The notes under the pieces are model-generated. The model worked only from the letters and a program-made list of their open reading frames with translations. It was not told the DNA's origin and did no database searches. Positions 24,398 through 34,493 of a stretch of 64,000 nucleotides of DNA are shown here, in pieces; positions within the stretch are counted from its first letter, which is position 1; the number at the start of each line of letters is the position of its first letter. Origin of the DNA: M55B127 sp034521955 (GTDB lineage Bacteria; Bacillota; Halanaerobiia; Halanaerobiales; M55B127); NCBI GenBank assembly GCA_034521955.1, contig JAXHLT010000001.1, forward strand, positions 62,001-126,000. The letters are read 5' to 3'. Made by a program: the position numbers and the translations under genes.

Positions 24398-26152
24398 TTA
24401 CTTAAGATTCACTTTGCCTCTGTAAATTTGCCCTCTTACACTATCAATTGTTACTATTTCTCCATCTTTTAACATATCCATTACTCCAACAGCACCAACT
24501 ACAACTGGCTTATTGTATTTAATTCCGATAACAGCTGAATGAGAAGTAACCCCACCTTCAACTGCAATAATTCCAGCTGCTTTTTTTATCGATTCTAGAT
24601 ACTGGTTATTTGTATTTCTTGTTACTATAATATCTCCATTTTCAACTTTATTGAGAGCTTCATTTGCACTATTTACTATTTTAACTTTTCCATGAATTAT
24701 TTTTTTGCCAATTCCTTTTCCTTCTACTATAGGATCTCCAACAATATCTACTTTTATTAAATTGGTTGTTCCAGGAGTACCAACAGGAACTCCTGCTGTA
24801 AGAACTACTAAGTCCCCTTCACTAACTAAATTGTTTTCTAACGCTACATTTATTGAATTATCCATCATCTCATCTGTCGAAGTACTATCTGTAGCCATAG
24901 TCGGGTATACTCCCCAACTTAAAGTTAAATCATGTAATGCCATATCATTTGGAGTTACTGCTATAATAGGTGTCAAAGAACGACATTTAGATACCATCCT
25001 AGCAGTTGAACCAGACCCAGTAGCTGTAATAATTGCATCTGCAGATAATCCAGAAGCTATTTCACAAGATCCAATACTGATTGCCTCTGTAACTGTATTA
25101 GCTTTAATAGATTTACCACTGCTTAGTTTTTCTTTATAACTATCAGACATTTCTGTTTCTCTAGCTATATTTACCATGGTACTAACTGATTGTACTGGGA
25201 ATTTACCTATGGCTGTTTCACCAGAGAGCATTATAGCATCAGTTCCATCAAAAATTGCATTTGCTACATCAGATGCTTCTGCTCTTGTAGGTCTAGGATT
25301 TCTTATCATAGAATCTAATAACTGAGTTGCTGTAATTACCGGTTTTGCAGCTTCATTACATTTTTTTATAATCACCTTTTGAATAATTGGTACTTTTTCA
25401 GCAGGTATTTCTACTCCCAGATCACCTCTGGCAATCATTATACCGTCTGAAACCTCAATTATTTCATCTATATTACTTACTGATTCCTTACTTTCAATTT
25501 TAGAGATTATTTTTATATCTTGTGCCCATTCTTTTTCTAGGACTTCTCTTATTTCTAATACATCAGAAGCTTTTCTAATAAATGATGCCGCTACAAAATG
25601 TATATTATGTTTTACCCCAAAAACTATATCTTTTTTATCATTTTCAGTAATAGCTGGAAGAGTGGATTTTATACCTGGTATATTAACTCCTTTATGTGAA
25701 CCTAAATCACCACCATTAATTACTGTACACACTATTTCTTTATTTTTTATCTTATTAACTCTTAATTCTAGTAAACCATCATCGATTAATATTTTGTCCT
25801 CTAAATTAATATCATTTGTTAAATTTTCATATTTAACTTGAAATTTATCTTTGGTTCCAATTATCTCTTCATTAGTTATTATAACCTGGTCATTGTTTTT
25901 TAAGTATATTTTACTATTTTCCATTTCACCTGTTCTGATTTCTGGACCCTGAGTATCTAAAATGATCCCAATTGGTTTATCAATTTCTTTTTCAACTTCT
26001 TTAATTAATTCAATCCTATCTCCGTGTTCTTTATGATCCCCGTGTGAAAAATTTAATCTTGCCACATCCATTCCTGCTTCAGCTAACTGTTTAATTGTTT
26101 TTTTATCATTAACTGCAGGTCCAAGGGTACATACTATTTTAGTTTTTCTCAA
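24398..26152 (-). CDS. pyk: Pyruvate kinase with C-terminal PEP-utiliser-type domain
   Basis: 584 residues, about 110 more than the minimal enzyme. The catalytic barrel carries MRKTKIVCTLGPA at the start, KIESKESV, GDLGVEIP and ATQLLDSMI. The C-terminal allosteric domain lies at about 355-470. The extra part (about 485-580; GDIIVTRNTN, GVTSHSAVIGIKYNKPVVVG) is the phosphohistidine-type PEP-utilising domain found in many Bacillus and Clostridium pyruvate kinases; its conserved THxA-like motif appears as TSHSA. The enzyme makes ATP and pyruvate from PEP and ADP. It is 15 bases downstream of pfkA, forming a glycolytic operon. Confidence 0.96.
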   Translation of the reverse strand: MRKTKIVCTLGPAVNDKKTIKQLAEAGMDVARLNFSHGDHKEHGDRIELIKEVEKEIDKPIGIILDTQGPEIRTGEMENSKIYLKNNDQVIITNEEIIGTKDKFQVKYENLTNDINLEDKILIDDGLLELRVNKIKNKEIVCTVINGGDLGSHKGVNIPGIKSTLPAITENDKKDIVFGVKHNIHFVAASFIRKASDVLEIREVLEKEWAQDIKIISKIESKESVSNIDEIIEVSDGIMIARGDLGVEIPAEKVPIIQKVIIKKCNEAAKPVITATQLLDSMIRNPRPTRAEASDVANAIFDGTDAIMLSGETAIGKFPVQSVSTMVNIARETEMSDSYKEKLSSGKSIKANTVTEAISIGSCEIASGLSADAIITATGSGSTARMVSKCRSLTPIIAVTPNDMALHDLTLSWGVYPTMATDSTSTDEMMDNSINVALENNLVSEGDLVVLTAGVPVGTPGTTNLIKVDIVGDPIVEGKGIGKKIIHGKVKIVNSANEALNKVENGDIIVTRNTNNQYLESIKKAAGIIAVEGGVTSHSAVIGIKYNKPVVVGAVGVMDMLKDGEIVTIDSVRGQIYRGKVNLK

Positions 26153-26167
26153 TTTTACCCCTCCTGA

Positions 26168-27163
26168 CTATAAAGATAATATTCTTGCTAAATTATATAT
26201 ATCCATATCAATATTTTTTTCTTTTCTTAATGCTTCATCTAAATCAACATCTATTACATTTTTGCCATCATAACCAATCATTCTACTTTCCTTACCATTT
26301 AACAGAAGTTCTACTGCTTCAGCTCCCATTTCAGTTGCTATTATTCTATCTAATGCTGTAGGTGAACCTCCGCGTTGTAAGTGTCCAAGGATTGTCACTC
26401 TTGTTTCAACAGATAGCTCTTCTCTAATATGATTTCCAATTATAGTTCCGATATTTCTATTATCACCGGCTTCTTTTTTCAATTCTTTTCCTGCACCTTC
26501 TGCTACTACTATTATATTGTGTAGTTTTCCCCTATCAAAACCGGCTTTACAATTGTTTATTATATCTTCTAATCTAAACTCTATTTCAGGAATTAAAATA
26601 GATTCAGCTCCACCTGCCATACCAGTATATAATGTAAGATAACCTTTATCTCTTCCCATAATTTCAACCACAAAGGTACGTTCATGAGAAGTAGCAGTAT
26701 CTCTTACTTTATTTAATGCATCTAAAACAGTATTCATAGCTGTATCAAAACCGATACAGAATTCTGTCATAGCTAAATCGTTATCTATTGTTGCAGGTAT
26801 ACCCATTACAGGCATTCCAAATTCTTCATTTAGTAGTTTAGCTCCTGTTAATGAACCATTTCCCCCGATAACAATTAAACCACCTATATCTAAATCTTTA
26901 AGGTTTTTATATGCTTTTTCTCTTCCCTCTTTTGTTTCAAATTCTCTGCATCTTGCAGTTCTTAAGATTGTTCCTCCACGATGAATAATATCACCGACAG
27001 AACGCCTTGACATTTCTGTATATTTACCATCTATTACTCCACTGTAACCGTTATAAAAACCTATTGCCTCTATATTTCTATAAACAGCTGTTCTCACTAC
27101 AGATCTAATAGCTGGATTCATCCCGGGTGCATCTCCACCACTAGTTAGAACACCTATTTTTTT
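26168..27163 (-). CDS. pfkA: ATP-dependent 6-phosphofructokinase
   Basis: 331 residues from the GTG at 27163, behind GGGGG; a longer frame reaching 27196 would include this ribosome site. The ATP site GVLTSGGDAPGMN (residues 4-16) and GYSGVIDG are intact. Substrate residues lie in GIPATIDNDLAMTE (catalytic TIDND), EIMGRDKGYL and LGHLQRGGSPTALDR. The sequence around GGNGSLTGA (Gly before Ser-Leu) is the ATP- rather than pyrophosphate-dependent type. It phosphorylates fructose 6-phosphate and is usually inhibited by PEP. It is first in the pfkA-pyk operon, with a good promoter at 27218-27246. Confidence 0.96.
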   Translation of the reverse strand, partial: KKIGVLTSGGDAPGMNPAIRSVVRTAVYRNIEAIGFYNGYSGVIDGKYTEMSRRSVGDIIHRGGTILRTARCREFETKEGREKAYKNLKDLDIGGLIVIGGNGSLTGAKLLNEEFGMPVMGIPATIDNDLAMTEFCIGFDTAMNTVLDALNKVRDTATSHERTFVVEIMGRDKGYLTLYTGMAGGAESILIPEIEFRLEDIINNCKAGFDRGKLHNIIVVAEGAGKELKKEAGDNRNIGTIIGNHIREELSVETRVTILGHLQRGGSPTALDRIIATEMGAEAVELLLNGKESRMIGYDGKNVIDVDLDEALRKEKNIDMDIYNLARILSL

Positions 27164-27217
27164 CACAATTATTCCCCCTGTCTTTTTATGCAACATTTAC
27201 CAAATATACATACTAAA

Positions 27218-27246
27218 AGAATATAATCTTTTGTCAAAGATGTCAA
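27218..27246 (-). promoter_or_regulatory. Sigma-A promoter of pfkA-pyk
   Basis: TTGACA (27246-27241), a 17-base spacer and TATTCT (27223-27218) lie on the minus strand, about 55 bases upstream of the pfkA start. Confidence 0.7.
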
Positions 27247-27253
27247 GAAATAG

Positions 27254-27270
27254 AATGTTAACAAAACATT
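27254..27270. promoter_or_regulatory. Possible operator upstream of the pfkA promoter
   Basis: AATGTT-AACAA-AACATT is a 6-bp inverted repeat with a 5-base centre, located eight bases before the -35 box. The position fits an activator or repressor site. No regulator can be named. Confidence 0.35.
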
Positions 27271-27281
27271 AAATTTTTACA

Positions 27282-30200
27282 TTAATATATAGTATAAGAC
27301 TTTTTTGATATTAAATTATCTAATTTAGATTTATTTATTGATTTCAGATTAATCCAGTAATCCTTATCACTTATAATCTTTTTATTTTTATTTTTCAATA
27401 TAACTGGATTGTTACCTTTATTTAAAACTATAAATGATTTAATTTTTTCTACTTGGGTTATATTAAGTCCAGATAAATTAATTTCTAACAATTGAGTTTT
27501 TAAATTTACTAATTTCTTTGCTATAAAACTATCATTATCAGACTGATAACCTACAATTAAAACAGGATTACCTTTTTTTATAAAATCATTATATTTCTTA
27601 TAAGTATCTGGAAATACAACCACATCTAAAGTAGTTTCCCAATCCTCAACTAATAAAAAAGCCATTAAGTTATTATTCTTTGTATAATGCTGTTTAACTT
27701 CTAGAATTCGACCTGCAAAACATAAATTACGATTATTATTATTTTTAATACTACAGGAAGAATTAGTTAGAAGATTTATTTTTTCTTTATAATCATCCAA
27801 AGGATGACCTGAAACATATATACCCAGATATTCTTTTTCTTGTTCTAATTTGATTTCTAAATCTATTTCATCTATATCAGGATATGTAATTTGATTGTCA
27901 AAAAAATCATCTTCATTATCAAACATATCAAAAAATGAAGTCTGATTTTTATTAATCTGTTTTTTACTATTAGAAATCTTTTCATATATTTCTTCATACT
28001 TAACTAAAAGCTGTGATCTTTTTAAACCTAAGTTATCAAAACAACCAGATTTAATTAGTGCTTCAATGGTTCTAATATTTAACTTTTTAATATCAATTTT
28101 CTCTAAAAAGTCTTCAAGTGATTTATACCTATCTTTTCGTGAATCAACAATTGTTTCAATTGCATTAGTTCCGACATTTTTAATTGCTTTTAGACCAAAT
28201 CTAATATCACCTGCTTTATTGGGAACAAAGTCATAATAACTTTCATTAATATCAGGAGGTAATACATCTAAACCTATATCTTTAGCTTCATTTATATATT
28301 GAGAGACTTTATCTAAATTATTCATAACACTTGATAATAATGCGGCCATAAACTCTGAAGGGTATTTGGCCTTTAAATATGCAGTTTGATATGCTAAAAG
28401 AGCATAAGCAGCACTATGGGACTTATTAAAACCATAACCAGCAAAATATTCCATCTGATCAAAAATATCATTTGCTATACTTTTTTTGATACCATTATTT
28501 AAAGCACCCTCAATAAATTTATTTCTTTCGTTTTCAATTAATTTTTTCTTCTTTTTTCCCATACCTCTTCTTAAAAGATCCGCTTCTCCCATTGAATATC
28601 CAGCAAGTTTACTTGCAATTTCCATTACCTGTTCTTGGTATAAGATCATACCATATGTTTCTTTTAATATGGGTTTTAATTTAGGATGAATATAGTCAGG
28701 CTCTTTTTCACCGTGTCTGCACTTTATATAATCATCAACTATATTACTACCTAAGGGACCAGGCCTACCTAATGCAAGTAATGCGATAATATCTTCAAAA
28801 CGATCTGGCTTTAACTTTTTATTTAAATCCTGAAAAAGCCTTGATTCCATCTGGAAGACGCCTGAAGTTTGACCTTTCTGAAGCATTTTATATACATCTT
28901 GATCATCACGAGCTATATTTTCTATATCTATAGTAATATTTTTATTTTTCTCTATTAAAGCAAGAGCTTTATTAATTATGGTAAGATTTCTCAAACCTAA
29001 AAAGTCCATTTTTAAAAGGCCCATAGCTTCTAAATCATTCATTGGAAGCTGAGTAATAACATTACCATCTTGTAACTGTAATGGTATTATATTTTTTAAG
29101 TCCTCAGGTCCAATTATCACACCGGCTGCATGGGTTGATATGTGTCTTGGTAATCCTTCAATCGATTTGGAGTAATCAATAAGTTTTTTTACTTGATCAT
29201 CTTTTTTATATATATCATTTAACTTATCTATATTTTTCAAAGCATAATCTAAATTAATACCATGCTGTGCAGGTATCATTTTAGCAACTTTATCTACCTT
29301 ACCATATGAAATATCTAAAGCTCGACCTACATCTCTTACAGCAGCTCTAGCAGCCATTGTACCAAAAGTACCAATTTGTGCTACTCGCTCATTACCATAT
29401 CTTTTTTTAACATATTCAATTATCTCATCTCTTCTTTCATCAAAATCAATATCAATATCAGGCATAGTTACTCTTTGAGGATTTAAAAATCTTTCAAATA
29501 TCAAACCATATTTTAAGGGGTTTATTCTGGTAATCCCTAATAAATAGGAAACTAAACTGCCCGCAGCTGAACCACGTCCAGGTCCAACCCTAATATTATT
29601 TTTTTCAGCATACTTAATAAAATCCCAAACAATTAAAAAATATGATATATAACCCATCTCTTCTATGATCTCTAATTCATAGTTCATTCTTTCAAGGGCT
29701 TCATCATTATCATTTAGACCTTTTTCTTTCAAGCCTTTTTCACAAAGTTTTTTCAGATATGAGGCTGAATTTTTTTCTTCAACATCCGGATAACTTGGTA
29801 AATAAAAGTCATTATTATCAATATTTATATTTACTCGGTTACTGATTTTTAAAGTGTTTTTATAAGCGTTTTCTAATTCAGGAAATAGTTTATACATTTC
29901 AAGAGAACTTTTAAAATAAAATTGATCATTGGGAAATCTCATTCTGTTTTCATCTTTTATAGTTTTACCGGTCTGTAAAGCTAAGAGTACATCATGTACA
30001 TCTGCATCTTCTTTATTTTCATAATGAACATCATTGGTTATAATCATAGGGACATCAATATTATTAGATATCTTAATTAATGAAGAGTTAACCTTTTTTT
30101 CATCTTTTAAGTTATGATCCATTAGTTCAAGATAAAAATTATCTTTTCCAAAAATTTGTTTGTACTCACTTATAATATCAATAACATCTGCTCTGCTTTT

Positions 30201-30644
30201 ATCATTTAATATTGCCTGTGGTATCTCTCCCTGTAAGCAAGCTGAAGATGCTATAATGCCTTTTCTATATTTATATAACAAATCTTTATCAACCCTAGGC
30301 TTATAATAAAAGCCTTCTAACCAGGAGGCTGATACTATTTTCATTAAATTATGTAAACCCTGATTATTTATAGCTAATAATAATAGATGATACCTTTTTC
30401 TCACAGATTTATCAAACCTATCTGTTGGTGATAGATAAACCTCACAACCGATGATAGGTTTGATATTATTATTTTTAGCTATTTTATAAAATTCATACAT
30501 ACCATACAATACACCATGGTCAGTTACAGCAACTGCCGGCATATTTAACTTCTTTGCTTTTTTTACAATATTATTTAATCTTAAAGCCCCATCAAGTAAA
30601 CTATACTCGGTATGGTTATGTAAATGTACAAATTTATCAACCAT
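27282..30644 (-). CDS. dnaE: DNA polymerase III alpha subunit, DnaE type
   Basis: 1120 residues from the ATG at 30644, preceded by TTGGAGAG; a TTG at 30659 is the alternative. The PHP domain opens with FVHLHNHTEYSLLDGA. The polymerase core has GPGRGSAAGSLVSYLLGI (about 360) and the catalytic aspartates in MPDIDIDFDERRDEII (about 395). The fingers and beta-binding region follow (GLPRHISTHAAGVII, GYGFNKSHSAAYALLAYQTAYLK). Helix-hairpin-helix and OB parts fill the C-terminus (GRILEVKQHYTKNN). It synthesises DNA in the replisome; in Firmicutes it often acts beside PolC in primer extension. It is transcribed away from the nifU-like gene. Confidence 0.96.
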   Translation of the reverse strand: MVDKFVHLHNHTEYSLLDGALRLNNIVKKAKKLNMPAVAVTDHGVLYGMYEFYKIAKNNNIKPIIGCEVYLSPTDRFDKSVRKRYHLLLLAINNQGLHNLMKIVSASWLEGFYYKPRVDKDLLYKYRKGIIASSACLQGEIPQAILNDKSRADVIDIISEYKQIFGKDNFYLELMDHNLKDEKKVNSSLIKISNNIDVPMIITNDVHYENKEDADVHDVLLALQTGKTIKDENRMRFPNDQFYFKSSLEMYKLFPELENAYKNTLKISNRVNINIDNNDFYLPSYPDVEEKNSASYLKKLCEKGLKEKGLNDNDEALERMNYELEIIEEMGYISYFLIVWDFIKYAEKNNIRVGPGRGSAAGSLVSYLLGITRINPLKYGLIFERFLNPQRVTMPDIDIDFDERRDEIIEYVKKRYGNERVAQIGTFGTMAARAAVRDVGRALDISYGKVDKVAKMIPAQHGINLDYALKNIDKLNDIYKKDDQVKKLIDYSKSIEGLPRHISTHAAGVIIGPEDLKNIIPLQLQDGNVITQLPMNDLEAMGLLKMDFLGLRNLTIINKALALIEKNKNITIDIENIARDDQDVYKMLQKGQTSGVFQMESRLFQDLNKKLKPDRFEDIIALLALGRPGPLGSNIVDDYIKCRHGEKEPDYIHPKLKPILKETYGMILYQEQVMEIASKLAGYSMGEADLLRRGMGKKKKKLIENERNKFIEGALNNGIKKSIANDIFDQMEYFAGYGFNKSHSAAYALLAYQTAYLKAKYPSEFMAALLSSVMNNLDKVSQYINEAKDIGLDVLPPDINESYYDFVPNKAGDIRFGLKAIKNVGTNAIETIVDSRKDRYKSLEDFLEKIDIKKLNIRTIEALIKSGCFDNLGLKRSQLLVKYEEIYEKISNSKKQINKNQTSFFDMFDNEDDFFDNQITYPDIDEIDLEIKLEQEKEYLGIYVSGHPLDDYKEKINLLTNSSCSIKNNNNRNLCFAGRILEVKQHYTKNNNLMAFLLVEDWETTLDVVVFPDTYKKYNDFIKKGNPVLIVGYQSDNDSFIAKKLVNLKTQLLEINLSGLNITQVEKIKSFIVLNKGNNPVILKNKNKKIISDKDYWINLKSINKSKLDNLISKKSYTIY

Positions 30645-30694
30645 TTTGCTTCTCTCCAATCTATTAAAAGTTGATTAATCCTGTTATTTTTATT

Positions 30695-30718
30695 GTATAA
30701 TTTCTATAATATGTTATA
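30695..30718 (+). promoter_or_regulatory. Possible promoter for the NifU-like gene
   Basis: In the stretch just upstream, TTGTAT is followed at 16 bases by TATAAT (ending about 30718), 33 bases before the start codon. Other TATAAT-like words are nearby, so the exact choice is uncertain. Confidence 0.4.
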
Positions 30719-30751
30719 ATACAAGTAGATAATTATATGGAGGTGTAATTT

Positions 30752-30976
30752 GTGAAAAAAGAAGAAGTAAAAGATGTTCTAGATCAAATCCGTCCAGGCC
30801 TTCAAGCTGATGGTGGAGATGTAGAACTTGTTGAAATAACTGAAGATGGTATAGTAAAAGTTAGATTAGTTGGCGCCTGTAATGGTTGTCCAATGTCTAC
30901 TTTAACATTAAAAAACGGAATTGAAAGAACTCTAAAAAAGAAACTTCCTGAAATAAAAGAAGTTGTAGCCGTTTAA
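30752..30976 (+). CDS. NifU-like C-terminal-domain iron-sulfur scaffold protein
   Basis: 74 residues, the size of stand-alone NifU C-terminal-domain (Nfu) proteins. Conserved features are IRPGLQADGGDVELVEI (residues 12-28) and the cluster-binding CNGCPMSTLTLKNGIE (residues 43-58). It starts at GTG after GGAGGTG. It holds a transient 4Fe-4S cluster and passes it to apo-proteins, useful to the many iron-sulfur enzymes of this window. It is monocistronic, divergent from dnaE, and ends at a strong terminator. Confidence 0.92.
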   Translation: MKKEEVKDVLDQIRPGLQADGGDVELVEITEDGIVKVRLVGACNGCPMSTLTLKNGIERTLKKKLPEIKEVVAV

Positions 30977-30984
30977 TTAATCAT

Positions 30985-31016
30985 AAAGCACCCTTGAAGG
31001 GTGCTTTTTTATTTTT
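30985..31016 (+). terminator. Intrinsic terminator of the NifU-like gene
   Basis: AAAGCACCCTT (30985-30995) pairs with AAGGGTGCTTT (30997-31007) and is followed by TTTATTTTT. It also faces the end of the convergent ylbF-like gene. Confidence 0.85.
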
Positions 31017-31373
31017 CTAATCATTATTTTCTTTTTCTGGTTCAATACCTAAATCAAGATCTCCAAATACAATTTTTTGGATATCATTTAACATGACGTT
31101 AACCTTATATTCAGCCTGCAAATATTGTTTAAGGTTTGAATTTAATTCAACTAATTCCCTTAAATTTTCCAATTTTTCCTTTTCTTCCTCACTTAAATCT
31201 TCACCCGATAGTTGTTTTGCCTGTAACTTCATCTGCTCTTGTTGAAAATCCAATAACATTTCTTTAGTTTTTTCATTACTTACAACTTTCTCACGTTTTT
31301 TTAAATACTCCTTATATTCATCTGATTTTTTAATTTGTCTAGCAATTCTATTTGCAAGATCATATACAGACAT
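31017..31373 (-). CDS. YlbF/YmcA family protein
   Basis: 118 residues from the ATG at 31373, six bases after GGAGGAG; an ATG 24 bases earlier is not preceded by a ribosome site. The protein is nearly all helical: MSVYDLANRIARQIKKSDEYKEYL, KTKEMLLDFQQEQMKLQAKQLSGE, LEYNL-type helices and a glutamate-rich tail. This matches the YlbF family, whose B. subtilis members (YlbF, YmcA, YaaT) form an iron-sulfur complex affecting RNase Y and development. It may serve in RNA turnover here. It lies downstream of the SulP gene. Confidence 0.8.
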   Translation of the reverse strand: MSVYDLANRIARQIKKSDEYKEYLKKREKVVSNEKTKEMLLDFQQEQMKLQAKQLSGEDLSEEEKEKLENLRELVELNSNLKQYLQAEYKVNVMLNDIQKIVFGDLDLGIEPEKENND

Positions 31374-31437
31374 TACTAACTCCTCCTTTATAATCATTAT
31401 CTATATAATATCATAAATTTTAATTATTTTAAATTCA

Positions 31438-33123
31438 CTAGTCATTATTTTTTTCAACTAATTTTTCTGCTTTCTCAACTGCATTTACAGTAGAAGATAA
31501 AATCATATCACTCTTATAAAAGATGTTTTCTTCACCAATTAACTGTATAATACCTAAATTTTTAAGAATTTTATATTTGTTCTCATTTACTCCTGATATT
31601 AATACTTCCCGATCATTATCTTGGACTTCTTTTATAAATTTCTTTAATTCATTAATTGAAGTAATATCAATATTATCTATATTTCTAATCCTAATTATAT
31701 ACCCACAACCAGCCTCAGAAACATTCTCAAGTTTATCTTTAAAACTATCAGCTGAACTAAAGGTAAAATCACCAACCAAGTCAAGTATAATATATTCATC
31801 ATCTGAAATTTCCTCTGGTTCAGTTTGCACTATTTTAGCATGTGAGTCCTCATCATACTTTAAGTGACTTACACTTGCTTCTGAACTGTCTTTTAAAACA
31901 GAGATTAATGATAATAAAACTCCAAAATAGACTGCATACTCAATTCTTGGTAATGATATAGTAGCTAAAAATGTTAAAATAAATATTAAAGTGTCTGCTT
32001 TAGTAGCATTTAGTAACTCTTTTACTTCATTTTGGTCAACCATATTATAAGCGACAATTAAAACTAATCCTGCTAATGAAGATATTGGAATAAATTTTAT
32101 AAAAAAGTTAAAAAATACAATAAATATAAGAATCAACAAAGCTGAAAACAATTCCGAAATCCTCGTTTTAGCCCCAGCTTGATAATTAGCAAAGGTATTT
32201 GTAAAAGAAGCTGAACTGGCAAAACCGTTAAAAAATGATAGGCCTAAATTCATAGCACCTTGACTTAAAAATTCTTTGTTTATATCAAGTTCTTCATTAG
32301 ATCTTGTAGATACTGATTTTACAACAGCTAAAGTCTGTATAAGACCAACTAATGCAACTGCTAAAGCCTTTGTAGATATATTAAAAACCGTACCTATATT
32401 AAGAGTAGGAATACTTAAGCTAAAAGTATCTAAGTCTAAACTACCTACAGTATTTATCATTTTATCAAAACCAAATACCATTGTTAAAATAGTTACTACT
32501 AATACTCCAAATAAATATGAAGGTACTTTATACTTACTCTTTTCTAAAAATACAATTATTAAAATAGTTAAAATACCCATTATTATGGCAATTAAGTTAA
32601 TTGAAGTAAAACTTAAAACTAATTTATATAGTTCATCAAACATATTATATGTACTCTGTAAACTTACTCCTAAAAAGTTTTTTATCTGACCAACACCAAT
32701 TATAAGAGCTGCTCCAGTAGTAAGTCCTACAATTACAGGGTGAGATACATAACTCACTAATTTACCAAATTTAAATAATCCAGCAATTATTTGAAAAATA
32801 CCAACTAAAAATGTTAGTAAAACTACCATTTCTAAATATCTGTTTTGCTGTACCATATTTAAGTTACTCGCAATAGCCATTGCCATTAAATTAGTTGGAC
32901 CGACGATAATATAGCTGGATTTTCCAGTTAAAGTTGATATTACCTTTGAAATTATGGATGTATAAAGTCCATAAACAGGATTAATACCAGCAATCAATGC
33001 ATAAGCCATATTCTGTGGGATACTTAAAGTAGCAACAGATAGCCCTGCATAAAAATCACTTTTAAAATACTTACCTTTATAATTTTTTATGGTGTTTATT
33101 ATGTTTTCCCCTTTTTTTAACAT
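31438..33123 (-). CDS. SulP family anion transporter with STAS domain
   Basis: 561 residues from the ATG at 33123, after GGTGAG. The membrane part begins with YKGKYFKSDFYAGLSVATLSIPQNMAYALIAGINPVYGLY, the SulP signature, and continues with about twelve helices to residue 410. The STAS domain follows (about 440-550; EYIILDLVGDFTFSSADSF, DITSINELKKFIKEVQ). SulP proteins carry sulfate, bicarbonate or other anions across the cytoplasmic membrane, and the STAS domain regulates them. Substrate unknown. It lies 19 bases downstream of the DUF362 gene, so both may be in one transcript. Confidence 0.9.
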   Translation of the reverse strand: MLKKGENIINTIKNYKGKYFKSDFYAGLSVATLSIPQNMAYALIAGINPVYGLYTSIISKVISTLTGKSSYIIVGPTNLMAMAIASNLNMVQQNRYLEMVVLLTFLVGIFQIIAGLFKFGKLVSYVSHPVIVGLTTGAALIIGVGQIKNFLGVSLQSTYNMFDELYKLVLSFTSINLIAIIMGILTILIIVFLEKSKYKVPSYLFGVLVVTILTMVFGFDKMINTVGSLDLDTFSLSIPTLNIGTVFNISTKALAVALVGLIQTLAVVKSVSTRSNEELDINKEFLSQGAMNLGLSFFNGFASSASFTNTFANYQAGAKTRISELFSALLILIFIVFFNFFIKFIPISSLAGLVLIVAYNMVDQNEVKELLNATKADTLIFILTFLATISLPRIEYAVYFGVLLSLISVLKDSSEASVSHLKYDEDSHAKIVQTEPEEISDDEYIILDLVGDFTFSSADSFKDKLENVSEAGCGYIIRIRNIDNIDITSINELKKFIKEVQDNDREVLISGVNENKYKILKNLGIIQLIGEENIFYKSDMILSSTVNAVEKAEKLVEKNND

Positions 33124-33142
33124 TATACTCACCGTTTTTTAA

Positions 33143-34285
33143 TTATTTGAAAAACAACTTACCTAAAAATGGTTTCTTTATATCTACTGCCTCAAAACTA
33201 CATAACTCTTGACAGCAGTAACATCTTATACACAAATCCAGATCTACTTTAGGGTATTCATCTAATTTTATAGCTTCAGCCGGACAGTTTGCTGCACAAT
33301 CCCCACATTTAACACATTTATCATGATTAAAAACCGGCTTGGGTTTTAAAAGTGCATTTATAATTTTTGTTATAAAAGGTGGTAAATTTTTAAAGTCTCT
33401 TGTATCATTTTCATCTATATCTGGAATTTTTGTATTTGAAGCTGATTTTAGTTGAGCACCATGTAGTTTTAATTTATCTAAACTATCAACAAACCCATTT
33501 TTACTACCTTGGTTTATTGTGGGTATGTCTAGTGGATTTATATCAAGTAGATGTGCACCTGCAACATCTAAGGCAAAACAAGAACTACTTGCCAATATAT
33601 ATCCTATTTTAATTTTATCACCTGAAGATGGTCCAGCACCATGCATACCATAAACTGCATCCATAATATTTACTTGTGGACTTATCAATCTGGCTAAATC
33701 GACTAACATTAATGCAAAGTTTGCTGCTTCCGGCATTCTTAAATGATACTCAGCCTTTATTATTCCCGGTATTGCACCAAAAAGATTTTTAACTGCACCT
33801 GTATAACGCATAAAAGAATGTGTTTTTAGTTTTGGCATATTAATAATTAAATCAGCATCTTTAATAAAGTTTGCAATTTGAAATGATTTTACTAAAAATC
33901 CTTCTTTAAATGAAATATTGGAATAACTAGTATCATAGTTTAACTTTACATTCTTATTTTCTGCAAGTTCATACAGTCCTGTTTTTTTATAGATACTTTT
34001 CAATCTCATTTTATTGAAAGGTCCACCAGGACTGTCCCCTATAACTATATTACAGTCATAATCTTTTAGTCTATCTATTACTTCTTTGAGCAAACTTGGA
34101 TGAGTAGTTACACATTCTTCTGGTGTTTTCCCTATTAATAGATTAGGTTTTATAACTACAGTATTCGCATTTTTTAATTGCTCATCTAATCCATCCAGTT
34201 GTTTAAAAACTTCTGATATTGATTTTTTTATGTTTTTTGATTCATAGTTTTCACAACTCGAAACTACCACTTTATTTTCATTCAT
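33143..34285 (-). CDS. DUF362 protein with C-terminal ferredoxin domain
   Basis: 380 residues from the ATG at 34285, which follows AAAGGGTG. The DUF362 domain fills residues 1-290 (VVIKPNLLIGKTPEECVTTHP, GDSPGGPF, DLIINMPKLKTHSFMRYTGAVKNLFGAIPG). Two 4Fe-4S motifs close the protein: CVKCGDCAANCP and CIRCYCCQELCS. This is the commoner DUF362-ferredoxin form, a cytoplasmic iron-sulfur protein of unproven role in anaerobes. It differs in layout from the DUF362 protein at 8366-9466. No catalytic residues can be named. Confidence 0.88.
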   Translation of the reverse strand: MNENKVVVSSCENYESKNIKKSISEVFKQLDGLDEQLKNANTVVIKPNLLIGKTPEECVTTHPSLLKEVIDRLKDYDCNIVIGDSPGGPFNKMRLKSIYKKTGLYELAENKNVKLNYDTSYSNISFKEGFLVKSFQIANFIKDADLIINMPKLKTHSFMRYTGAVKNLFGAIPGIIKAEYHLRMPEAANFALMLVDLARLISPQVNIMDAVYGMHGAGPSSGDKIKIGYILASSSCFALDVAGAHLLDINPLDIPTINQGSKNGFVDSLDKLKLHGAQLKSASNTKIPDIDENDTRDFKNLPPFITKIINALLKPKPVFNHDKCVKCGDCAANCPAEAIKLDEYPKVDLDLCIRCYCCQELCSFEAVDIKKPFLGKLFFK

Positions 34286-34450
34286 TTTCTTCACCCTTTT
34301 TATTTTCTAAAATCTGTTTTAATTAATAATAGCACAGGCAATTTATATATTCAATGTATAATGATTTTAATTTGGAATTTATATAATATTTTATTTTAAA
34401 GCTATTAATCAATTAAAAAGAAAAAAGGGATATTTATATATCTTAAATAA

Positions 34451-34480
34451 ACAAATCTGCCCCACTAAGGACAGATCTGT
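34451..34480 (-). terminator. Terminator after the glycine-betaine operon
   Basis: On the minus strand AGATCTGTCC pairs with GGGGCAGATTT (with G-U), followed by GTTTATTT. It lies 14 bases past the permease stop. Confidence 0.65.
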
Positions 34481-34493
34481 ATAATTTATTTAA

